Assembly: GCA_040757115.1 (NCBI GenBank)
Contig: JBFLYA010000004.1
Location: 1-46,934, forward strand
DNA length: 46,934 nt
Reading direction: 5' to 3'
Origin: a bacterium
GTDB taxonomy: Bacteria > UBA9089 > CG2-30-40-21 > SBAY01
Part shown: in pieces, positions 17,896-26,561 of the stretch
Layout of the letters: every line of letters starts with the position of its first letter
Numbering within the stretch: the first letter of the stretch is position 1
The notes under the pieces: model-generated
What the model was told of the DNA's origin: nothing
What the model saw: only the letters and a program-made list of their open reading frames with translations
The model's database searches: none
Made by a program: the position numbers and the translations under genes

Positions 17896-18299
17896 CGAAA
17901 CTATAGTTGTTTATGTGATGAAATTTTAAAAGCACTGGCGGTAAAAGATGATCCTCAAACACAAATGACCACGGCTGAAGTCATGACCACCGCCATAGTA
18001 GCAACTACTTTCTTTGCTGGAAATATCCAAACAAGCATGGACTTTCTTAAAGAGTATCATTATCTTCCAAATATGCTTAGCAAAAGTCGTCTAAACCATC
18101 GCCTCCAGGCTATCCCTAAGGATATTTGGAAAAGTTTTCCACCTGTGCAATTAGAAATAAAGGGATAATATTTTGGGGACGCAACATCTTCCTTAATTTT
18201 CTACCTGCACAGGTCGAAAGTTTTTTCCAAATACTTGCCGAGATTAACAAAAGTTCAAGTTCCACTCAATCAAATGAATATATCATTAGCACTTATTAA
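17896..18299 (+). pseudogene. IS982-like transposase remnant, interrupted by a miniature element
   Basis: The frame reads CLCDEILKALAVKDDPQTQ, TTAEVMTTAIVATTFF, YLPNMLSKSRLNHRL and IPKDIWKSF, an N-terminal region I associate with IS982-type DDE transposases. At KSF it is broken by a 78-bp palindromic insertion (18139-18216). Removing 18139-18224 (element plus one 8-bp duplication) restores FFQILAEINKSS and EYIIS in the same frame. The start and the whole catalytic part are missing, so it is dead. The 5' flank (17701-17895) has only short or degenerate frames. Confidence 0.7.
18131..18224. mobile_element. 78-bp palindromic miniature element with 8-bp target duplication
   Basis: The element 18139-18216 has ends CCACCTGTGCAATTAGAAA and the inverted TTTTCTACCTGCACAGGTCG. 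It is flanked by direct repeats AAAGTTTT at 18131-18138 and 18217-18224. Excision with one repeat copy rejoins the transposase frame exactly. One arm recurs at 37431-37470, at the end of the HEAT gene. Confidence 0.8.
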
Positions 18300-18372
18300 C
18301 CAAAAACTTTACTTAGAATGGATAAAAGTCGACAACTACCATAGTGAATTAGGGGGTAGCGTGAGATTGAAA

Positions 18373-18390
18373 CGCAGACTAAAGTCTGCG
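18373..18390. repeat. Short hairpin CGCAGACT/AGTCTGCG
   Basis: An 8-bp perfect stem with a 2-nt loop, flanked by AAA and ACTACC. It is 22 nt past the end of the EBP gene and has no T-run, so I do not call it a terminator; it looks like a REP-type hairpin. Confidence 0.5.
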
Positions 18391-18411
18391 ACTACCAATT
18401 ACTCCTTATTT

Positions 18412-19806
18412 CTATTTTCTCACCCAGCGCAAAAGTGTAGGTTTAGAAATACCTAATACTTCAAGTGCTTTATTCTTACTTCCTACTTTTTCTACAGTTC
18501 TCTTAGCTAAAGACCGCAGAGTCTCATTCCATAATGAATTTCCTTTATATACTTTGATTAAATTATCAATTACCTCATCAAAGGTATTTACCCGTGATGA
18601 TAAAGATGCAGGAAAGCTACATATCTCAGCAGGGACATCTTCTACATCCAGATATTCACCCTTTCCTCGAATAATCATCCTCTGAATAATATTTTTCAGC
18701 TCCCGGATATTGCCAGGCCAATCATATTCTATCAACAAGTCTATCGCCTTTTGAGAAATACCTTTAAATTTTTTGGGAATTTCTCTCTCATATCTTTTAA
18801 TAAAATAATCGGCCAGGGATGGAATATCATCCTTCCTTTCTCGTAAAGGAGGAACATAAATAGGGTAGACATTTAAGCGATAGAAAATATCTACACGGAA
18901 CTCACCTTTAGATATAGCTTCCTCTAATTTCTTATTAGAGGCTGCAATAATTCGCACATCCACTTTTATTGGTTTTGTTCCACTAATCCGCTCGAACTCT
19001 TTATTTTCCAGCACTCTCAATAGCTTTGCCTGGAGAGGAAGACTCATATCACCTACTTCATCCAGGAATATTGTACCTCTGTCTGCCAGTTCAAACTTAC
19101 CTGGTTTGCCTTTAGGGTCTGCACCTGCAATTCCAGATCTTGGGGCATAACCAAATAATTCGCTTTCCAATAGGGTTTCCGGTATCGCAGCACAGTTTAC
19201 TACAATAAATGAGTTGTCTTTTCGGCGGCTATTCTCATAAATAAGTTTAGCTACAATCTCTTTACCTACTCCATTTTCTCCTCTGATCAAAACTGATGCA
19301 TCAGTCGCGGCTACCTCATTTATATTATCCCTGACTTTCTTAATACCCTCACTATTTCCCACCATCTCATCAAAACTACTCTTAATCTTTTCTCTTAAGT
19401 ATTTATTTTCATTAGCTATTTGGTATTGATCAAGCGCCTTCTGGACTCTAATCCTGATTTCATCTATAGAGAAGGGTTTAGTGATATAATCAAAAGCACC
19501 TTCTTTCATTGCATTTACTGCATTCTCAATAGTACCATAACCAGTAATTACAATCACCATCGTAGATGGATTTATCTCTTTTGCCCTCTTAACAACTTGT
19601 AAGCCACATTCTTCATCTAAAGGACCGTCTTCTTCACAAGGCATTTTCATATCAGTAATGATTAGATCAAATATCTCTTCTTTTATCTTTGTTACTGCTT
19701 CAGTCTCAGTAGCTGCCTCCTTCAGTTGATGTCCCATCTTCTGTAAAGTAATACAGATACTCTCACGAGCACTGCTTTCATCATCAACTACTAATATTTT
19801 ACTCAA
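18412..19806 (-). CDS. NtrC/PilR-family sigma-54-dependent response regulator with an atypical sigma-54 contact loop
   Basis: 464 aa. REC domain 1-125 (phospho-Asp in LIITDMKMP), AAA+ domain about 145-385 (Walker A GENGVGKE, Walker B GTIFLDEVGD, arginine-finger region ISKGEFRVDIFYRLN), and a short C-terminal HTH (VLGISKPTLLRWVRK). The GAFTGA loop that touches sigma-54 is replaced: after ESELFGYAP comes RSGIAGADPKG, so Phe and Thr become Ile and Ala. It may contact sigma-54 differently or weakly. It follows its PilS-like kinase by 22 nt and closes the envelope gene run, whose first gene has a sigma-54-like promoter. Ends TAG. Confidence 0.93.
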   Translation of the reverse strand: MSKILVVDDESSARESICITLQKMGHQLKEAATETEAVTKIKEEIFDLIITDMKMPCEEDGPLDEECGLQVVKRAKEINPSTMVIVITGYGTIENAVNAMKEGAFDYITKPFSIDEIRIRVQKALDQYQIANENKYLREKIKSSFDEMVGNSEGIKKVRDNINEVAATDASVLIRGENGVGKEIVAKLIYENSRRKDNSFIVVNCAAIPETLLESELFGYAPRSGIAGADPKGKPGKFELADRGTIFLDEVGDMSLPLQAKLLRVLENKEFERISGTKPIKVDVRIIAASNKKLEEAISKGEFRVDIFYRLNVYPIYVPPLRERKDDIPSLADYFIKRYEREIPKKFKGISQKAIDLLIEYDWPGNIRELKNIIQRMIIRGKGEYLDVEDVPAEICSFPASLSSRVNTFDEVIDNLIKVYKGNSLWNETLRSLAKRTVEKVGSKNKALEVLGISKPTLLRWVRK

Positions 19807-19828
19807 ACTATTAAACCTCCTTAAAATT

Positions 19829-21454
19829 TTAACCTTTATCTTCTACCTTAAATGGAAGAAGAACAGTAAAACTTGTTCCCTTTCTCTCCTCTGATTCAAA
19901 GTATATCTCTCCTCCATGACTGGTAATAATCTTATGGACAATCGCCAGTCCTAACCCTGTTCCTATCCCATTTTTGGTAGTAAAGAAAGGTGTAAAAATT
20001 TTATCCTGGATACTTTTGGGTATCCCGGAACCTGTATCACTTATCACAACTTTAATATATGAGTCTTTCTCATCATCTAAACTCAATAGAGTAGTACTCA
20101 CTTTAAGTGTGCCTCCATTAGACATTGCTTGAATAGAATTAAGAATAATGTTTAAGAATGCTCCCTTCATCTGATTATAATCAAGTTCAATTTTAGGCAA
20201 GTCAGGGGTTAACTCACGCTCAATTTTAATCTTAGTATTCTTCCCTGCCTCTGCAACTAATAGGGTGTTTTTTAAGAGGTTATTTACATCTGTTTGGATT
20301 AGTTCTAATGAGAGTGGTTTAGAGAAATCTTTCAATTGGGTAATTTTATTCGTTAAATTATTTACCTCAGATAAGATTTTTCTTGTATATCGGTGTTTTG
20401 AATCATCAGGATTTAACTCCTCACTTAAATTCTCTGTAAATAACCTGATTCCTACCAATGAGTTCCCAACTTCATGCCCAAACTTTGCCGCTATCATCCC
20501 TATATCTGCCAATCTTTCACTCAACCTTGTTCGTTCCTCTAATTCTGAAATTTGAGTTATATCATTAAATATTCCTATGGCACCAACTATATTACCTGCA
20601 CCATCGCACAATAAGGATGTGTTTACCTCTAATAATATCTTTCTGCCAGCATTCTCCACTAAAGTAATCTTTTTATTTCTAATCTTTTTTCCATTCTTCA
20701 AAGTCTTTATTAATATTTCAACAACGGACTTTTTAGATTCCGGAAGCACTTCGGTTATAAATCTTTCTTCCACATCTTCACTAAGCCCTATTATTTCACA
20801 GGCCCTTTTATTAATGGTAGTTATTCTCCCATCAGCATCTATCGTTAGAAGCCCACCTTCCATATTCTCAATAATATTCTCAGTTTCTTTCTTTAGATAC
20901 CCGGCTAATTGTTCGCTTACTTTATCTTTCTGCCTTACAATATATCCACTTGTTATTGCAATAATATAGAGAACCAATATTCTGTCAATCACCAGAGAAG
21001 AAGCAAATGTTTTACTTATATCTTGTGAAGAAAAAAAACTCTTACTCTCCAGGGTTCCTGTATAATCCAGGAAGATTAATAATCCGTAAAGGATGGAGAA
21101 AATAGTAGCAATTATAACACTTGCAGGTAAGGATAATACTATACTGGTAACTATTACTGTAATAAAAGAGGCTAAATAAAAGGGGCTTTGAACACCATCA
21201 GTATAATGGATAGTCAAGAGATGAACCAGAATATCAACTAATAAGGTGCAAAAACAGACCTCCCTTAACCACTTTTTCCTTTTAACCAGAGCTATTGCTG
21301 TCAAATTTGAGAGAATGGTAACACCTGTACCTATAAAATATGCGGCCCATGGAATGGTCTGTTTCTCTATCATTACTGTAAGCCATACAACTACATTAAC
21401 TGCCACGATCATAGTCCATCTTATGTTTATTAACAGCCATGCTTTTTTATCCAT
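19829..21454 (-). CDS. PilS-like membrane histidine kinase
   Basis: 541 aa. Six hydrophobic segments (residues about 10-180), a PAS domain (about 190-305, GGLLTIDADGRITTINKRA), a dimerisation helix with the phospho-accepting His in AAKFGHEVGNSL (about 337), and HATPase_c (NSIQAM, DTGSGIP, GTGLGLAI). The arrangement of 6TM-PAS-HisKA-HATPase matches PilS. It is paired with the NtrC-type regulator directly downstream and is the obvious kinase for it. The start overlaps the preceding gene by 8 nt. Ends TAA. Confidence 0.93.
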   Translation of the reverse strand: MDKKAWLLINIRWTMIVAVNVVVWLTVMIEKQTIPWAAYFIGTGVTILSNLTAIALVKRKKWLREVCFCTLLVDILVHLLTIHYTDGVQSPFYLASFITVIVTSIVLSLPASVIIATIFSILYGLLIFLDYTGTLESKSFFSSQDISKTFASSLVIDRILVLYIIAITSGYIVRQKDKVSEQLAGYLKKETENIIENMEGGLLTIDADGRITTINKRACEIIGLSEDVEERFITEVLPESKKSVVEILIKTLKNGKKIRNKKITLVENAGRKILLEVNTSLLCDGAGNIVGAIGIFNDITQISELEERTRLSERLADIGMIAAKFGHEVGNSLVGIRLFTENLSEELNPDDSKHRYTRKILSEVNNLTNKITQLKDFSKPLSLELIQTDVNNLLKNTLLVAEAGKNTKIKIERELTPDLPKIELDYNQMKGAFLNIILNSIQAMSNGGTLKVSTTLLSLDDEKDSYIKVVISDTGSGIPKSIQDKIFTPFFTTKNGIGTGLGLAIVHKIITSHGGEIYFESEERKGTSFTVLLPFKVEDKG

Positions 21455-22127
21455 TTATCTTCACCGTTGCCTTCTTTTGGTCAATTACCCTCTGCCAAAC
21501 TCGCAATGTTGTAAAACAAAGTATCGCAATACCAGGATATCCAATGATAACTTCATAGGGAATTCCAAGAGGCGAAATAGGAAAGACAATCGCATGGTAG
21601 TCCCACATATTCCAGGCCTTATAGCATAGTGTTTCATGAATACTACCGATAATACACATTGAGCCAGCATCACAGAGTAATAATAAAGGATCAAAAGGAT
21701 TTATTTGAGGCTCCCCTTTTACCCCTCTATAAAACTCTTCTGAAACTACCTGGGAGAGAACCATTACAAAGAGCCAGCCGAAGAGTATTGATAGCGGAAG
21801 ATCACGCCAGATTGGCATTGGACATTTGTATGTCCAGCACTGTTCTGTAAGAATCTCCCAACCAATTGCAAAGATAAGAACAGGTATCACCATTACCGGA
21901 ATATTATATCTTTTTAGTAAAGAAATAACACTTACACATATAAGAAATTCCAGATAGATGATGAATTCACCATCAATAAGATAGCCCAAATTCCAGTAAT
22001 ATACTACTACCCCAATAAACGCCCCGAGTATCCCCCATCTCACCTCCCATTTATCTCCTTTAATAAACAGAGAAAGCACAAACAAAAATGCAATTCCAAT
22101 AAAAAGGTATGTGTGTGACTGTAACAT
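21447..22127 (-). CDS. Polytopic membrane protein, 226 aa, unrecognised
   Basis: About six to seven hydrophobic segments, with short charged loops and Trp/Tyr-rich boundaries (WEILTEQCWTYKCP in one loop, with two cysteines). I do not recognise the family. It overlaps the PilS-like kinase gene by 8 nt and lies 16 nt after the FadL-like gene, so it is translationally coupled to the kinase. It could be a sensory partner of the kinase or part of the envelope machine; nothing in the sequence decides this. Ends TAA. Confidence 0.8.
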   Translation of the reverse strand: MLQSHTYLFIGIAFLFVLSLFIKGDKWEVRWGILGAFIGVVVYYWNLGYLIDGEFIIYLEFLICVSVISLLKRYNIPVMVIPVLIFAIGWEILTEQCWTYKCPMPIWRDLPLSILFGWLFVMVLSQVVSEEFYRGVKGEPQINPFDPLLLLCDAGSMCIIGSIHETLCYKAWNMWDYHAIVFPISPLGIPYEVIIGYPGIAILCFTTLRVWQRVIDQKKATVKING

Positions 22128-22143
22128 TTTTCATTCACCTCTT

Positions 22144-23469
22144 TTAAAATTTATATTGGCAGTCAATGATGTAGGTATCACTACCCCACCCATATTCTAC
22201 TCCATTCAATGTTTCTGTATCACAATTGTGGAGATAGCAGATATCACACATCCATGAGTCCCTTTCATATCCCACCCCTAAAGAAATATATTTCTTATCT
22301 ACATCTATAATCTTCGCAAAATCTACTCCTTTGGTTGGGACAGGAGATGGATCGCTAAAAGCTCCTATGCGTAGTGCCCATTGCTCATTAGCCCTGAACT
22401 CAAGCCCAATCCTCAGTCGATCAGTATTGTCCCAATTTGACCTCTTAGGCTCAACATCCTTTAGAAGTAAAGTACCCGTTCCTGGATCAATCTCAAAATC
22501 CACATCTTCTTTCATATCTACCCAATATGTCCTTACCCACTCTCCTGTAATAGTGAGTTTAGGGTTTATTCTGTATGCTATTCCCATACCAAGGGTTGCC
22601 GGATAAACAAACTTTTGGGTATAATCACTCTTCTCCACAACTGAAATCAAAAGTGGTGGAGGGGTAGTACTGGTTCCAATAGGGGATTGAATTTCAGCCG
22701 AACCAGCCAGGCTAAGAATAGAACCACTTCGATATACTCCACCAATTCTAATGTTTGCTCCCGGCTCGAACAATAGACCTAAAATCCCCTCTACCCCCAT
22801 ACCATTACCTCTCATATTGGAGTCAAAAATATAGTTATATAAAGCAGGAAGGGTAGGATGAGAATATTCCTTTTTAGCTTTAATTTCAAGACTTCCATAA
22901 ACTAAGTTCAATCCTGTCCCGATTGAAAGCTCAGGCAGGAGTTTTTTAGACAGAGAGATATTGGACACAAGAATAAACAACTTATTAAAGTAGGAACCAT
23001 AAATATCAGCATTAGAAGAGGCATCCTTCATTCTATCCTCCCACTCAAAGGCATAAGCATTTGGGGTGTATAAACCAGCACCAATAGTAAAGTTGTTATT
23101 ACGCTGGTATCCTCCTACACCAATCAGATAATCATCTCCCCTAACTTTCTCCTTATTAAACCTGGAAGGTTCGGTGGGATAGGCAAATCCAAAAGGACCA
23201 TCTGTCCCATTTGCTATCGAATTCTTATCTGTAAATTTTATTATGGGATACCCAATACTTATTCCTGCTTTCCTTTTATGAAGAGTAGCTAATCCGGCAG
23301 GATTCCAGTAGATAGCTGTCCAATCATCAGCCAGACCAATAAAGGCACCACCCATACTTACAGCCCTTGCTCCTAATCCACAGAACTCATAGCCACCAGC
23401 ATGAAGCACAGGAATAGCTGCCATTATCCAAAATATCCCCCATATTACTACTAAACCTCTTTTCCTCAT
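22144..23469 (-). CDS. FadL/OMPP1/TodX-family outer-membrane protein
   Basis: 441 aa with a cleavable signal peptide (about 25 residues, ending VLHAGG). The mature N-terminus GLGARAVSMGGAF...DDWTAIYWNPAGL is the family hallmark. The remainder alternates like a beta-barrel and ends in Phe (YIIDCQYKF), as outer-membrane barrels usually do. Family members form channels for hydrophobic substrates. The ATG immediately follows the stop of the CsgG-like gene with zero spacing, and a GGAGG lies inside that gene's 3' end. Ends TAA. Confidence 0.93.
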   Translation of the reverse strand: MRKRGLVVIWGIFWIMAAIPVLHAGGYEFCGLGARAVSMGGAFIGLADDWTAIYWNPAGLATLHKRKAGISIGYPIIKFTDKNSIANGTDGPFGFAYPTEPSRFNKEKVRGDDYLIGVGGYQRNNNFTIGAGLYTPNAYAFEWEDRMKDASSNADIYGSYFNKLFILVSNISLSKKLLPELSIGTGLNLVYGSLEIKAKKEYSHPTLPALYNYIFDSNMRGNGMGVEGILGLLFEPGANIRIGGVYRSGSILSLAGSAEIQSPIGTSTTPPPLLISVVEKSDYTQKFVYPATLGMGIAYRINPKLTITGEWVRTYWVDMKEDVDFEIDPGTGTLLLKDVEPKRSNWDNTDRLRIGLEFRANEQWALRIGAFSDPSPVPTKGVDFAKIIDVDKKYISLGVGYERDSWMCDICYLHNCDTETLNGVEYGWGSDTYIIDCQYKF

Positions 23470-24807
23470 TTATAACCTCCCTCCACCATCTTCTATATAT
23501 CTGGCAATACATTTAATTTCCTCTATAGTATAACATGTTGCTGGGGCAGAATAATCCCTTTTTACTATAAAGGTAGCGACCTCCCTTGCTGGCCAGGGTC
23601 TCTTCACTGTCTGAATTTCCCAGGAGCCATCTCCTTTTATCTTTGCAAAGGTAAATCCTTCTCCTCCATCTGCATAAGGATGGATGTACCATTTATCGGT
23701 TTTAACATACACCACCACCTTATACTGGCTGTATTGGCTCTTATCTAAACCAAATACCCTTCCACGAATATAACTATCTGGCACTATCTCATCTATTTTT
23801 ATCGACACCTCTTCTTCTTCAATAACTTTTAGTGACAGATAATCCCAGAATAGCCATCTACCAGAATTTGGAGGACTTGCATTCTCTAAGATGAGTGTAT
23901 TTGTACCGGATTTTGTCTTCGCGTTATCTATTTTGATCTCATGCGTCTTCTCTTTATCCAGGATACTCTTAGAGGTAGAAAATTTGTATACACCAAGCGA
24001 TTGTGGTTTTTCACCATTAGCCAGGGTAATTACTCTTATTGAAAAATCATCTCCAGCTCCACCACAGGTGTCAAGGATTAGGGCTAAATCTTTATCTGCC
24101 TGTTCCTCAGTAAGAGAATAGTGAATATAGATTGGGGTTCGTTCTCCATCATTTATCTCTTTAGGGAATTCATCCGGCGGGTCCCCTCCATTATAATGCC
24201 AGGGGAAAGGACCAGGGAATTTTGGTAATTGATTAAACTCCCCAAAGCTATTATCATCCTTACCAATTTCCCAGATTAAGGGAGATAATGGAGGAAGAAT
24301 CTCAGAAAATAACTGACTTCCTAAACAATCAATCTTCTCAGGAATATTTTTATCTTGTTCTTCAAAGGTAATAATCTTAGATGTTCTTATAGTAAGCTCT
24401 ATCATATTTATGAGTCTCACAATCACTATTATTTGCTTATTCAACTTTGTAATCTTGCCTGTGGCATAAAAATTTGCCCCTAATCCTTTCAACTCTATTA
24501 TAGTTTTAGAATCTATTATCCCTTTCATCTCTTCATTAAATGCTATCACATCCAAAATCTCTGGTATGCTTTCTCTTTCAATAATTTCTATTCTATCTCC
24601 TCCATACTTCTTAAACGCAGTGGTTAATAAATCAGGGATTGCCCACTGCTCAACTTCTTTAACCCCTGAGATATTTTTAAATTCTGGGGCTACCAGTATC
24701 CGAATCTGGTCTCCTTGAGCAGAGGATGGGACTGAGCAGCTAAAGAACAAGATAGCCGCTGCACATAAAACAGTAAATCTTTCTTTTGATATATTTAATC
24801 TACACAT
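23470..24807 (-). CDS. Secreted CsgG/FlgO-like protein with C-terminal beta-rich module (copy 1)
   Basis: 445 aa from the ATG at 24807 (AGGAGGT upstream). An N-terminal signal sequence with a Cys (LFFSCSVP) could be a lipoprotein signal, though the lipobox is imperfect. Residues about 35-165 resemble CsgG/FlgO-type domains (IRILVAPEF, GLGANFYATGKI). A jelly-roll-like middle follows (GRWLFWDYLSL). The last 100 residues carry a module like those in neighbouring genes (YIRGRVFGL, VVVYVKTDKWY, GDGSWEI). The first 330 codons are almost identical to the gene at 26498-27919, but the C-terminal domains differ. Ends TAA. Confidence 0.85.
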   Translation of the reverse strand: MCRLNISKERFTVLCAAAILFFSCSVPSSAQGDQIRILVAPEFKNISGVKEVEQWAIPDLLTTAFKKYGGDRIEIIERESIPEILDVIAFNEEMKGIIDSKTIIELKGLGANFYATGKITKLNKQIIVIVRLINMIELTIRTSKIITFEEQDKNIPEKIDCLGSQLFSEILPPLSPLIWEIGKDDNSFGEFNQLPKFPGPFPWHYNGGDPPDEFPKEINDGERTPIYIHYSLTEEQADKDLALILDTCGGAGDDFSIRVITLANGEKPQSLGVYKFSTSKSILDKEKTHEIKIDNAKTKSGTNTLILENASPPNSGRWLFWDYLSLKVIEEEEVSIKIDEIVPDSYIRGRVFGLDKSQYSQYKVVVYVKTDKWYIHPYADGGEGFTFAKIKGDGSWEIQTVKRPWPAREVATFIVKRDYSAPATCYTIEEIKCIARYIEDGGGRL

Positions 24808-24904
24808 CTTAACACACCTCCTATAATATTTTTGTAGGGACAACCTGACAGAGGTGCTACCTCCTTGTAGTTGTCCATTGGTTCAAATTTCGGCTTAAAT
24901 CCTT

Positions 24905-25261
24905 TCACCTCCTTGCATCTAAAACTCTCCTCAAAGTTTTTACTTCTTGTTCAGCTTCTTCAATAGTTTCCGGTCCTAATTCCGGTTGAACACCATGACT
25001 GACCAGTATATCTTTCATCTGTTCTGCACTTACTCCAGCAATAATAGCTGCCTTACCTACAGAGATTCCTCAAGGAAGATCAAACAATCCTTCAATAGTT
25101 TGGGGACAGTCTTTAGCTTCAGTATTTCCATGAATAACTAAAATCCCTTTTCCTTCTTCTACTAATAGTTCCTGGTGAGGCAAAAAGCCACATTTTTCAT
25201 AGATCACCTCAGGAATGTGCACCTTTTGTCCCTCTCCTTTTTCCAGAATTAATCTCTCCAT
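24905..25261 (-). pseudogene. AbrB-like plus UPF0175-like helical region, split by an in-frame TGA (copy 1)
   Basis: From the ATG at 25261 the first 63 codons give an AbrB/MazE-like domain (MERLILEKGEGQKVHIPE) nearly identical to the gene at 26165-26455. A TGA at 25072-25070 follows DLP. The same frame then runs on for 54 codons to a TGA at 24905 (ISVGKAAIIAGVSAEQ, DILVSHGVQPELGPETI), which resembles a UPF0175-type antitoxin helix-turn-helix. The TGA sits at the edge of a 296-bp duplicated block, so the two halves may have been joined by recombination. 24808-24904 holds the leader of the CsgG-like gene. Confidence 0.6.
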
Positions 25262-25367
25262 AAATTGACACTTCCTTTGCTATTTGGAATACTTTGGATA
25301 GTGTTATTCAAACCAGGCCGTTACTTTTAAATCCTTTATTTCACCTGACCCAAAGACAAATCCTAAA
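25072..25367. repeat. 296-bp duplicated block, copy 1 (partner 26266-26561)
   Basis: The two blocks are almost identical by eye and offset by 1194 bp. Each holds the AbrB-like coding region and the 3' end of a CsgG-like gene. In this copy only the last 18 or so codons of the CsgG-like tail remain (25304-25366, ending KDLKVTAWFE), so that part is a relic. Confidence 0.85.
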
Positions 25368-25379
25368 AATTCTCCTTTT

Positions 25380-25907
25380 TTAGTCGGGAGCATTCTTTAT
25401 AATCTCCTGTTTTGTTTCTGTATAGATAACATTCTCTCTCCAGTTCCTTTCTGTCCGTAATTTCTCGATCAGTTCTAACACATCATCATAGTTTAACAAA
25501 CTTAACAAGAACAAGGTAATGAGGAAGAATGTGCTATAATAGGTAAGAATTTTATCCCCAATACGCTTAATTGCCTTCAGGTCATCTGTAATTAGAGGAA
25601 GTTCTTTATCTCTTGCCAAATTATAGCACTCATTATCTACTGGGTCTAAGTACCGGATATTTTCTTTCAATCTTACCTCTTCTATAATAAAATTTTCTTG
25701 ATAAGTAAGAATTTTTTTAGCTATCCTGCCTAATCTATCCTCATACCTTGTAAAATCTTCCAATTCTCCTATTACACCTTTAGGGACTACAATTTCAGCA
25801 ATAGAAAGGACTGGCTCAATCATCTCTATTAACCCTAAGGAGATTAAAGCTGATGTATCAATGATAAACCTATCTTTTGTGAATTTGCTTTTTGAGTTTT
25901 TCTGCAT
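25380..25907 (-). CDS. PIN-domain (DUF3368-like) putative toxin nuclease
   Basis: 175 aa from the ATG at 25907; a TTG at 25940 is the alternative. PIN-type acidic residues are visible: FIIDTSALISL, a Glu in VIGELEDF, and the late pair VDNECYNLARD and LITDDLKAI. A hydrophobic stretch (YSTFFLITLFLLSLL) lies near the C-terminus, where a helix would normally be. It overlaps the upstream UPF0175-like gene by 38 nt. PIN proteins are often toxins cleaving RNA, and an adjacent UPF0175-like gene is a usual antitoxin partner. Ends TAA. Confidence 0.8.
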   Translation of the reverse strand: MQKNSKSKFTKDRFIIDTSALISLGLIEMIEPVLSIAEIVVPKGVIGELEDFTRYEDRLGRIAKKILTYQENFIIEEVRLKENIRYLDPVDNECYNLARDKELPLITDDLKAIKRIGDKILTYYSTFFLITLFLLSLLNYDDVLELIEKLRTERNWRENVIYTETKQEIIKNAPD

Positions 25908-26190
25908 ATCTAATTCCACCTTTAACACTCCTTTTTGCAATTGTCTTTAAATCTTCTACCTCTTTGACAAACTCATCTCCTAACAGGCTCTGTAGACCAT
26001 CTTTTGTAATAATTCCTTTGAGGTAAAGATTACACACCTCCGAGAGTAATCTATCTTTTTCATAGTGAATTAAATTAGTTAACGCTGTAGTTGTCCATCT
26101 ATCAGGAGTCGAATCATTCAGTTTAGAGATAATAGTTATATCTCTTAATATCTCCTTTGGAACTTTAATTTCTAATTCTGTTACTTCCAT
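25870..26190 (-). CDS. Small UPF0175-like protein, putative antitoxin
   Basis: 106 aa. The ATG at 26190 is chosen because AAGGAGGTG lies 7-8 nt upstream. The sequence ELEIKVPKEIL followed by LYLKGIITKDGLQSLLG recalls the UPF0175 pattern (a beta strand, then a helical repeat ending LxLYxEGxIS). The match is approximate. Its start lies inside the AbrB-like gene and its end inside the PIN gene, so the three reading frames are interlocked. The last residues (KKQIHKR) are copied at the end of the gene at 27988. Ends TAG. Confidence 0.65.
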   Translation of the reverse strand: MEVTELEIKVPKEILRDITIISKLNDSTPDRWTTTALTNLIHYEKDRLLSEVCNLYLKGIITKDGLQSLLGDEFVKEVEDLKTIAKRSVKGGIRYAEKLKKQIHKR

Positions 26191-26455
26191 TTTGCAACAC
26201 CTCCTTTTCTTCATTGAAATCTCCACTTCCGTATCCTCCAAGTGCTCTGGATATTAATGAGCCAGAAGGAAGATCAAACAATCCTTCAATAGTTTGGGGA
26301 CAGTCTTTAGCTTCAGTATTTCCATGAATAACTAAAATCCCTTTTCCTTCTTCTACTAATACTTCCTGGTGAGACAAAAAGCCACATTTTTCATAGATCA
26401 CCTCAGGAATGTGCACCTTTTGTCCCTCTCCTTTTTCCAGAATTAATCTCTCCAT
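26165..26455 (-). CDS. AbrB/MazE-like small DNA-binding protein (copy 2)
   Basis: 96 aa. N-terminal 60 residues form an AbrB/SpoVT-like swapped-hairpin domain (LEKGEGQKVHIPEVIYEKCGF, then LVEEGKGILVIHG). The C-terminal tail differs from copy 1 from the serine after DLP onward. It overlaps the UPF0175-like gene by 26 nt. AbrB-like proteins often act as antitoxins or autoregulators of such cassettes. Ends TAA. Confidence 0.7.
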   Translation of the reverse strand: MERLILEKGEGQKVHIPEVIYEKCGFLSHQEVLVEEGKGILVIHGNTEAKDCPQTIEGLFDLPSGSLISRALGGYGSGDFNEEKEVLQNGSNRIRN

Positions 26456-26561
26456 AAATTGATACTTCCTTTGCTATTTGGAATACTTTGGATAGTGTTA
26501 TTCAAACCAGGCCGTTACTTTTAAGTCCTTTATTTCACCTGGACCAAAGACAAATCCTACC
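26266..26561. repeat. 296-bp duplicated block, copy 2 (partner 25072-25367)
   Basis: Contains the AbrB-like gene's coding start region and the 3' end of the CsgG-like gene (stop at 26498). It brackets the UPF0175/PIN genes together with copy 1, which suggests a tandem duplication or an insertion between the two copies. Confidence 0.85.

Noticed and set aside
17702-17962. 86-codon minus-strand frame beside the IS982-like remnant
   Set aside because: No ribosome-binding site or family, and it covers the element's 5' flank and repeat end (TTAGTATTGTGTCCCC), so it is most likely chance.
18373-18390. Hairpin as rho-independent terminator of the envelope operon
   Set aside because: No T-run follows on either strand.
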